Source: Bacillota bacterium (GTDB taxonomy: Bacteria; Bacillota; Clostridia; Tissierellales; Peptoniphilaceae). Taken from it: 10,788 nucleotides of DNA. The position numbers were made by a program, and so were the translations under genes. The notes under the pieces are model-generated. The model had not been told where the DNA came from and did no database searches. It saw only the letters and a list, made by a program, of their open reading frames with translations. Below are positions 7,395 to 10,788 of the stretch, piece by piece. Location of the stretch: NCBI GenBank assembly GCA_023393715.1, contig JAEXCD010000010.1:1-10788 (forward strand), given 5' to 3'. Numbering within the stretch: the stretch's first letter is position 1; each line of letters opens with the position of its first letter.

Positions 7395-8759
7395 TCATCC
7401 GATAAACACGTTTTCTTCCGCTTCCCGGAATTTTGCCGGAAATTTTTTCTTTGTAACGGCGTACATCATCGTAAGCGGCCCGATCTTGCCAAAAAGCATA
7501 TCCAGAGAGATCAGCAATTTTCCCGCGGCCGAAAGGCTCGGCGTGAGATTGCGCGTCAGCCCCACAGTGCCAAATCCGGACACGGTCTCAAACATCACAT
7601 CCAGAAAGGACGCGTTCGGCTCGGTGCAGCAGAGCAAAAATCCGATGAGCAGGCACCAGCTCAGCGCAATAACAAAAATGGCAAAGGCCTTCCGAAAGAC
7701 AAAGCGCGCCAGATTCCGATGAAAGATAGGGCGCTCGGCGTCCGATCGAATTTCGCCTATGGTCGCCAGAATAATCGCCATCACCGTCGTCGTCTTAATG
7801 CCGCCGGCCGTCCCGGTCGGGGAGCCGCCGATAAACATCAGCACAATGGTCAAAACCGCCGACGGCGTCCGAAGCGCCGCCTGATCGATGGAAAAAAAGC
7901 CCGCGGTTCTCGTCGTCACCGACTGAAAAAACGCCGCCAGCACCTTTTCCCCCGGTGCGTGCAGCCCGCCGAGCGTCGCCGGATTGTTGTATTCCAGCAG
8001 CAGGAAGCCCAGCGTTCCCAGCGCCAATAACGCCCCCGTCACCGTCAGAACAATCTTCGAATGCAGACTGAGCCGATACAGCCTTCTCCGGTCAAGAACC
8101 TCCATATAGACGGTATATCCTATACCCGCTACAATAACTAAAAAACTGATCGTCAGACAGACCAGAACATTGCCCGTATACGCGCTCAGGCTCGCCGGCC
8201 CCAGCAGATCAAAGCCCGCGTTGCAAAATGCGGAAACCGAGTGAAATACAGACAACCACACCCCTTTTAGTATCCCGAACTGAGGGACAAAGCTGAGGGC
8301 CAGCAGCACGGCTCCGATCGCCTCGATCGCAAAGGTGCTTAGGAGAATAAAGCGCACAAGCCGAACCATACCTTTGATCCCGCTCTGCCCCTTTTCCTCC
8401 ATGAGAACGCGCCGGTCCAGCAGCGTAATCTTACGCCTTGCCACCATGCCGAAGGCCGCCGCCGCCGTCATGATGCCAAGCCCCCCGAGCTGAATCAGGA
8501 CCAGCAGTATCAGCTGTCCTGCAATATTCCAATGCTCTGCGCTCACAACAGGGCTGAGTCCCGTCACACAAAGCGCCGAGGTCGCCGTAAACAGCGCGTC
8601 GATCGGCGAAGTCATCTCGCCGCTCTGCGTTGCCCATGGCCCCGTCAATAATCCCGTCCCCACAACAATCACGCTCGCATAGCTGAGCAGAAAAAACAGG
8701 GGCGGATTATTTTCCAAACGAAACCGCTTCAGCGATTTTTGTTTTCTCGTTCGCTCCAT
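7395..8759 (-). CDS. ktrB: Potassium uptake channel subunit KtrB (TrkH/KtrB superfamily)
   Basis: 454 residues with many hydrophobic segments, fitting four repeated membrane-pore-membrane units. Each pore loop carries its filter motif: SALCVTGL (61-68), SAFCNAGF (176-183), TTRTAGF (282-288) and SGFGTVGL (394-401). The glycine-rich intramembrane gating loop GGSPTGTAGGIKTTT is at 311-325. Family role: Na+-dependent K+ uptake across the cytoplasmic membrane, gated by KtrA, important for turgor and pH control. The length and the adjacent single-RCK ktrA favour KtrB over the longer TrkH. The N terminus is basic (MERTRKQKSLKRFR) and cytoplasmic. AAAGGA precedes the ATG. The gene starts 81 bp after rplT, just past a terminator, and I see no strong promoter in between. 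Confidence 0.95.
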   Translation of the reverse strand: MERTRKQKSLKRFRLENNPPLFFLLSYASVIVVGTGLLTGPWATQSGEMTSPIDALFTATSALCVTGLSPVVSAEHWNIAGQLILLVLIQLGGLGIMTAAAAFGMVARRKITLLDRRVLMEEKGQSGIKGMVRLVRFILLSTFAIEAIGAVLLALSFVPQFGILKGVWLSVFHSVSAFCNAGFDLLGPASLSAYTGNVLVCLTISFLVIVAGIGYTVYMEVLDRRRLYRLSLHSKIVLTVTGALLALGTLGFLLLEYNNPATLGGLHAPGEKVLAAFFQSVTTRTAGFFSIDQAALRTPSAVLTIVLMFIGGSPTGTAGGIKTTTVMAIILATIGEIRSDAERPIFHRNLARFVFRKAFAIFVIALSWCLLIGFLLCCTEPNASFLDVMFETVSGFGTVGLTRNLTPSLSAAGKLLISLDMLFGKIGPLTMMYAVTKKKFPAKFREAEENVFIG

Positions 8760-8791
8760 TTCAGTCCTTTCCCGTTACTCCCTAAAAACGG

Positions 8792-8828
8792 AAAAAGAGC
8801 TTTGCCCTCAATTTGAGAACAAAACTCT
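8792..8828 (-). terminator. Rho-independent terminator after rplT
   Basis: On the minus strand, AGAGTTTTGTTCTCA (8828-8814) pairs with TGAGGGCAAAGCTCT (8810-8796) over 15 consecutive base pairs, allowing three G-U pairs, around a three-base loop AAT. TTTT follows directly, and a second T run lies at about 8783-8787. It begins 12 bp past the rplT stop and should end the infC-rpmI-rplT transcript. The remaining spacer to ktrB (8760-8791) is too short for a full promoter unless that promoter overlaps the hairpin. Confidence 0.88.
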
Positions 8829-8840
8829 GTCGAATCCGTC

Positions 8841-9197
8841 TTACGCGTTCGCCTGCTTCGCCATTTCGACGAGCTGTGCAAAATGCTCCGGCTGGCTGAC
8901 TGCCATCTCGGCCAACACCTTGCGGTTGACGTCCACGTTCATTTTTCTCAAGCCGCTGACAAACGTCGAGTAATTCATTCCATTGTTACGGCATCCCGCG
9001 TTGATGCGCGCGATCCACAATCTGCGGAAATCTCTCTTTCTGCGCTTGCGGCCGACATAGGCATACTGAAGCGACTTGGTGACCGCCTGCTTCGCCGTCT
9101 TGAACAGCTTGGATTTTCCGCCGTAATAGCCCTTCGCCGCGCGCAGGATTGCTTTATGATTCTTTTTTGCGTTGACCGCACCTTTAACTCTTGCCAT
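8841..9197 (-). CDS. rplT: 50S ribosomal protein L20
   Basis: 118 residues, the standard length. It begins MARVKGAVNAKKNHK and contains the family hallmarks AKGYYGGKSKLF, RKRDFRRLWIARINAGCR and GMNYSTFVSGLRK, ending with a C-terminal globular part (VNRKVLAEMAVSQPEHFAQLVE). L20 binds 23S rRNA early in large-subunit assembly. Its C-terminal domain is also the autoregulator that binds the infC leader in Bacillus and E. coli. The ATG follows AGGAGGGTGAGAA and lies 15 bp after the rpmI stop, so it is the last gene of the IF3-L35-L20 operon. A strong terminator follows. Confidence 0.98.
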   Translation of the reverse strand: MARVKGAVNAKKNHKAILRAAKGYYGGKSKLFKTAKQAVTKSLQYAYVGRKRRKRDFRRLWIARINAGCRNNGMNYSTFVSGLRKMNVDVNRKVLAEMAVSQPEHFAQLVEMAKQANA

Positions 9198-9212
9198 TTC
9201 TCACCCTCCTGC

Positions 9213-9416
9213 TTATCTCGGCAGCATCTTATCGATGCGCTTCATATCCGACGCACTCACCACGGAAGACTTTCTCAGTCTGCGAATACGCTTCGGGCTC
9301 AGCTTGCCGGTCATATGCGACTTTCCGCTCTGATATCTCTTCAATGCACCCGTGCCCGTTCTCTTGAACCGCTTTGCCGAGCCGCGGTGCGTCTTTGCTT
9401 TTCCTCTGAATGCCAT
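9213..9416 (-). CDS. rpmI: 50S ribosomal protein L35
   Basis: 67 residues, very basic. The conserved core [20 protein letters not shown] (9-28) and the C-terminal [19 protein letters not shown] identify L35. The N terminus ([12 protein letters not shown]) is a few residues longer than the common MPKMKTHRG form. GGAGGT lies 6 nt before the ATG, and the start is 13 bp after the infC stop. L35 is a structural protein of the large ribosomal subunit. Confidence 0.98.
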   Translation of the reverse strand: MAFRGKAKTHRGSAKRFKRTGTGALKRYQSGKSHMTGKLSPKRIRRLRKSSVVSASDMKRIDKMLPR

Positions 9417-9429
9417 AATCTACCTCCGA

Positions 9430-9942
9430 TTATTTGTCACTTGCCGGATGAAGGAACATCACCATGCTGCGCCCCTCCATCTTGGGCATCTTCTCAATCG
9501 AGCCGCTCTCCGACGTCAATTCGGCAAAACGGTCGAGTACCTGTCGCCCGATTTCCGTATGACCGAGCTCGCGTCCGCGAAAACGCACGCTGACCTTCAC
9601 TTTGTCTCCGTTTTCCAGAAATTCCTTCGCTTTGCGCGACTTCACTTCAAGATCATGCTGGTCAATGCTCGGCGAAAAACGAATCTCCTTCACCTCGACA
9701 TTCTTCTGATTCTTTCGTTGATCCTTCAAACGCTTGATCGTTTCGTAACGGTACTTGCCATAATCCATGATTTTACAAACCGGAGGATCGGCATTTGGTG
9801 AAATCTCCACCAAGTCGAGCTTACGCTCGATCGCAAGATCATTCGCCTGATCGATGGAAACGACGCCGATCTGTTCTCCATCCTCTCCGATTAAGCGAAC
9901 TTCCGTCGCGCGAATGTCTTCGTTGATTGCAAGGTCTTTAAT
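9430..9942 (-). CDS. infC: Translation initiation factor IF-3, AUU start codon
   Basis: 170 residues when read from ATT at 9942-9940. The N-terminal domain has INEDIRATEVRLIGEDGEQIGVVS (6-29, partly), then LVEISPNADPPVCKIMDYGKYRYE (44-67) leading into the linker helix. The C-terminal domain has VKEIRFSP and VSVRFRGRELGHTEIG. IF3 binds the 30S subunit, prevents premature 50S joining and checks the start codon and initiator tRNA. The start was chosen because homology begins right there, an ideal Shine-Dalgarno GGGAGGTG (9955-9948) stands 5 nt upstream, and an in-frame TAA (9963-9961) closes the frame. The only other in-frame candidate between them, a CTG, touches the Shine-Dalgarno. AUU is also the infC start in E. 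coli and Geobacillus, where IF3 discriminates against it and so limits its own synthesis. A TTG at 9813 would delete most of the N-terminal domain. Confidence 0.94.
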   Translation of the reverse strand: MKDLAINEDIRATEVRLIGEDGEQIGVVSIDQANDLAIERKLDLVEISPNADPPVCKIMDYGKYRYETIKRLKDQRKNQKNVEVKEIRFSPSIDQHDLEVKSRKAKEFLENGDKVKVSVRFRGRELGHTEIGRQVLDRFAELTSESGSIEKMPKMEGRSMVMFLHPASDK

Positions 9943-9947
9943 AGTGA

Positions 9948-9955
9948 CACCTCCC
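9948..9955 (-). promoter_or_regulatory. Strong Shine-Dalgarno that fixes the infC AUU start
   Basis: GGGAGGTG on the minus strand matches the anti-Shine-Dalgarno over seven bases (GGAGGTG). It is followed by five bases (TCACT) and then ATT. The strength of this site and its spacing are the main sequence reason for accepting AUU as the start codon. Confidence 0.85.
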
Positions 9956-9960
9956 AGCGC

Positions 9961-9995
9961 TTAAAAAAAGTAGCGGGCAAAAGCCCACTACTTTT
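9961..9995 (-). terminator. Intrinsic terminator in the infC leader (attenuator)
   Basis: On the minus strand, AAAAGTAGTGGGC (9995-9983) pairs with GCCCGCTACTTTT (9978-9966) around a TTTT loop: 13 bp with one G-U pair. The T run continues to 9963. It ends only 8 bases before the infC Shine-Dalgarno and lies downstream of a strong promoter, so it must be at least partly read through for infC to be expressed. This is the layout of a transcription attenuator rather than a thrS terminator. Confidence 0.88.
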
Positions 9996-10057
9996 GAAAT
10001 CGAAATCCGTCGTTCAAGAGTAACCGCGCGGCTGTGCGCCGTGGGTGAGAAGTGGAA

Positions 10058-10113
10058 CTTCTGCTTAATACTCTTGTACTATACCCTAAGCCCTCCCGCC
10101 TGTCAAGCAGAAG
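10058..10113. repeat. 9-bp inverted repeat flanking the infC promoter
   Basis: On the plus strand, CTTCTGCTT (10058-10066) and AAGCAGAAG (10105-10113) are perfect inverted copies separated by 38 bp. One arm overlaps the -35 box by two bases and the other lies in the leader, partly in its first hairpin. It may be chance or a regulator-binding pair; nothing else supports a function. Confidence 0.4.
10078..10106 (-). promoter_or_regulatory. Sigma-A-type promoter for infC-rpmI-rplT
   Basis: On the minus strand, the -35 box TTGACA (10106-10101) is a perfect consensus. A 17-bp spacer leads to the -10 box TATAGT (10083-10078), which has five of six consensus bases. Transcription should start at about 10071-10072. 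The promoter lies 59 bp past the thrS stop and gives the ribosomal operon its own start, while read-through from thrS remains possible because no thrS terminator is visible. Confidence 0.88.
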
Positions 10114-10164
10114 GGCTTGCTTTTTTCCACCTTACAGAAATCCCTCGCGCCGATACCGCTTCGA

Positions 10165-10788
10165 TCAGACGCGATCGGCAATCTGCTGTACCAGCCACGC
10201 CTTAAACTCCGCCCACGGCATCGTCGTCAGCTCCTTTTCTCCGTGCTTGCGGACGGAGACGGACTGACCCGACAGCTCCTTATCGCCAATGACCAGCTGA
10301 TAGGCGACCTTCGCCGTCTGCGCGTCGCGAATCTTTTTGCCGAGCGTCTCATCGCGCTCATCCAATTCGACGCGCACGCCAAGCGCGCGCAGCTCGTCAA
10401 ACATTTTGCGGCACGCCTCGCCGTGTGCCTGCTGGTTGACCGGAATCAGCTCCACCTGTACCGGAGCAAGCCAGGTCGGAAACGCACCGGCAAAATGCTC
10501 GATCAGGATGCCGATGAAGCGCTCGATCGATCCGAAGATGACGCGGTGAATGACGATCGGGCGATACTTTTCGCCGTCCGGGCCTACATACTCCGCCTCA
10601 AAGCGCTGCGGGAGCTGGAAATCCAGCTGAATCGTGCCGCACTGCCATGTGCGTCCCAGCGAGTCTTCGAGATGGAAGTCGATTTTCGGGCCGTAGAATG
10701 CGCCGTCGCCCTCGTTGATGACGTAGTCGCGTCCCATCGCGTCCAACGCATTTTTAAGGCCGTTCGTCGCCATCTCCCACTCTTCATC
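10165..10788 (-). CDS. thrS: Threonyl-tRNA synthetase, C-terminal third (5' part outside window)
   Basis: 207 residues are visible before the TGA; full-length ThrRS is about 640 residues. The fragment holds the end of the class II catalytic core: GDGAFYGPKIDFH (27-39 of the visible part), WQCGTIQLDFQLP (48-60), and motif 3 IHRVIFGSIERFIGILIEH (80-98), whose histidine matches the third zinc ligand of E. coli ThrRS and whose arginine contacts ATP. The HGTP anticodon-binding domain follows (about 108-205, from LAPVQVELIPV). The enzyme attaches threonine to tRNA-Thr. thrS just before infC-rpmI-rplT is a conserved order in many bacteria. No terminator with a T run follows the stop, so read-through into infC is possible. 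Any T-box leader would lie outside the window. Confidence 0.97.
   Translation of the reverse strand, partial: DEEWEMATNGLKNALDAMGRDYVINEGDGAFYGPKIDFHLEDSLGRTWQCGTIQLDFQLPQRFEAEYVGPDGEKYRPIVIHRVIFGSIERFIGILIEHFAGAFPTWLAPVQVELIPVNQQAHGEACRKMFDELRALGVRVELDERDETLGKKIRDAQTAKVAYQLVIGDKELSGQSVSVRKHGEKELTTMPWAEFKAWLVQQIADRV

Larger units (their letters stand above)
9943..10072 (-). promoter_or_regulatory. Structured infC leader RNA, probable L20-responsive attenuator
   Basis: The leader can fold into a three-way junction. The closing stem is CAAGAGTA (10076-10069) with TACTCTTG (10022-10015), shortened by about three pairs if transcription starts near 10072. One hairpin is AGAAGT-TCC-ACTTCT (10062-10048). 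The other is CGGC-GCACA-GCCG (10041-10029), extended by ACC/GGT across an internal loop. The terminator follows. In Bacillus subtilis, L20 binds the infC leader and promotes premature termination; position, size and terminator match that L20-leader class. That L20 is the ligand here is inference from operon content. Confidence 0.7.

Noticed and set aside
9430..9813. infC starting from TTG at 9813
   Set aside because: It would remove the conserved IF3 N-terminal segment INEDIRATEVRLIG, which is clearly encoded upstream in the same frame.
9783..9815. Small inverted repeat TTGGTG/CACCAA within infC
   Set aside because: It is only 6 bp, inside conserved coding sequence, and is expected by chance.
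10088..10126. Terminator-like hairpin with a T6 tract on the plus strand (AAGCCCT/AGGGCTT, or CAAGC/GCTTG)
   Set aside because: No plus-strand gene or promoter leads into it, the stems are short, and the region is explained by the minus-strand infC promoter. It could stop antisense transcripts, but nothing else supports this.
10105..10164. Possible thrS terminator between its stop and the infC promoter
   Set aside because: On the minus strand I find only a short CAAGC/GCTTG hairpin with no following T run, so no terminator is called.

Overview
The window reads as a chromosomal housekeeping segment of a GC-rich Firmicute, most likely a member of Clostridia. This placement rests on gene order and protein style and is inference. 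The thrS / infC-rpmI-rplT block, the SpoU methyltransferase-pheS-pheT-zapA order, a KtrAB potassium system and strong GGAGG-type ribosome binding sites all fit Firmicutes. I cannot name the genus. Every supported gene lies on the minus strand, so transcription runs from high to low coordinates.

Right end (10788 to about 9940): the last third of thrS, then a compact control region. It holds a near-consensus sigma-A promoter (TTGACA, 17 bp, TATAGT), a structured leader of about 130 nt, an intrinsic terminator placed just before infC, and an infC gene whose only sensible start is the rare codon AUU. This looks like the L20-controlled attenuator known upstream of infC in Bacillus.

9942 to 8792: infC-rpmI-rplT (IF3, L35, L20), closed by a 15-bp-stem intrinsic terminator.

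8759 to 1: a second, very tight gene string: ktrB, ktrA, a SpoU/TrmH-type rRNA 2'-O-methyltransferase, pheS, pheT, zapA and a U32/DUF3656 protein that runs off the left edge. All gaps are 15 bp or less and three junctions overlap, so this is probably one operon. It joins K+ uptake, rRNA modification, phenylalanyl-tRNA synthetase, cell division and probably RNA hydroxylation. I see no convincing promoter in the 81-bp gap before ktrB and no T-box before pheS.

I found no mobile element, CRISPR array, tRNA gene or obvious novel system. The points most worth a second look are the unusual active-site residues of PheS (Tyr where E. coli has Ala294, plus other pocket changes), the infC leader with a visible antiterminator alternative and an AUU start, and a perfect 20-bp palindrome inside the coding region of the U32 protein. 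No stretch longer than about 225 bp lacks a gene.
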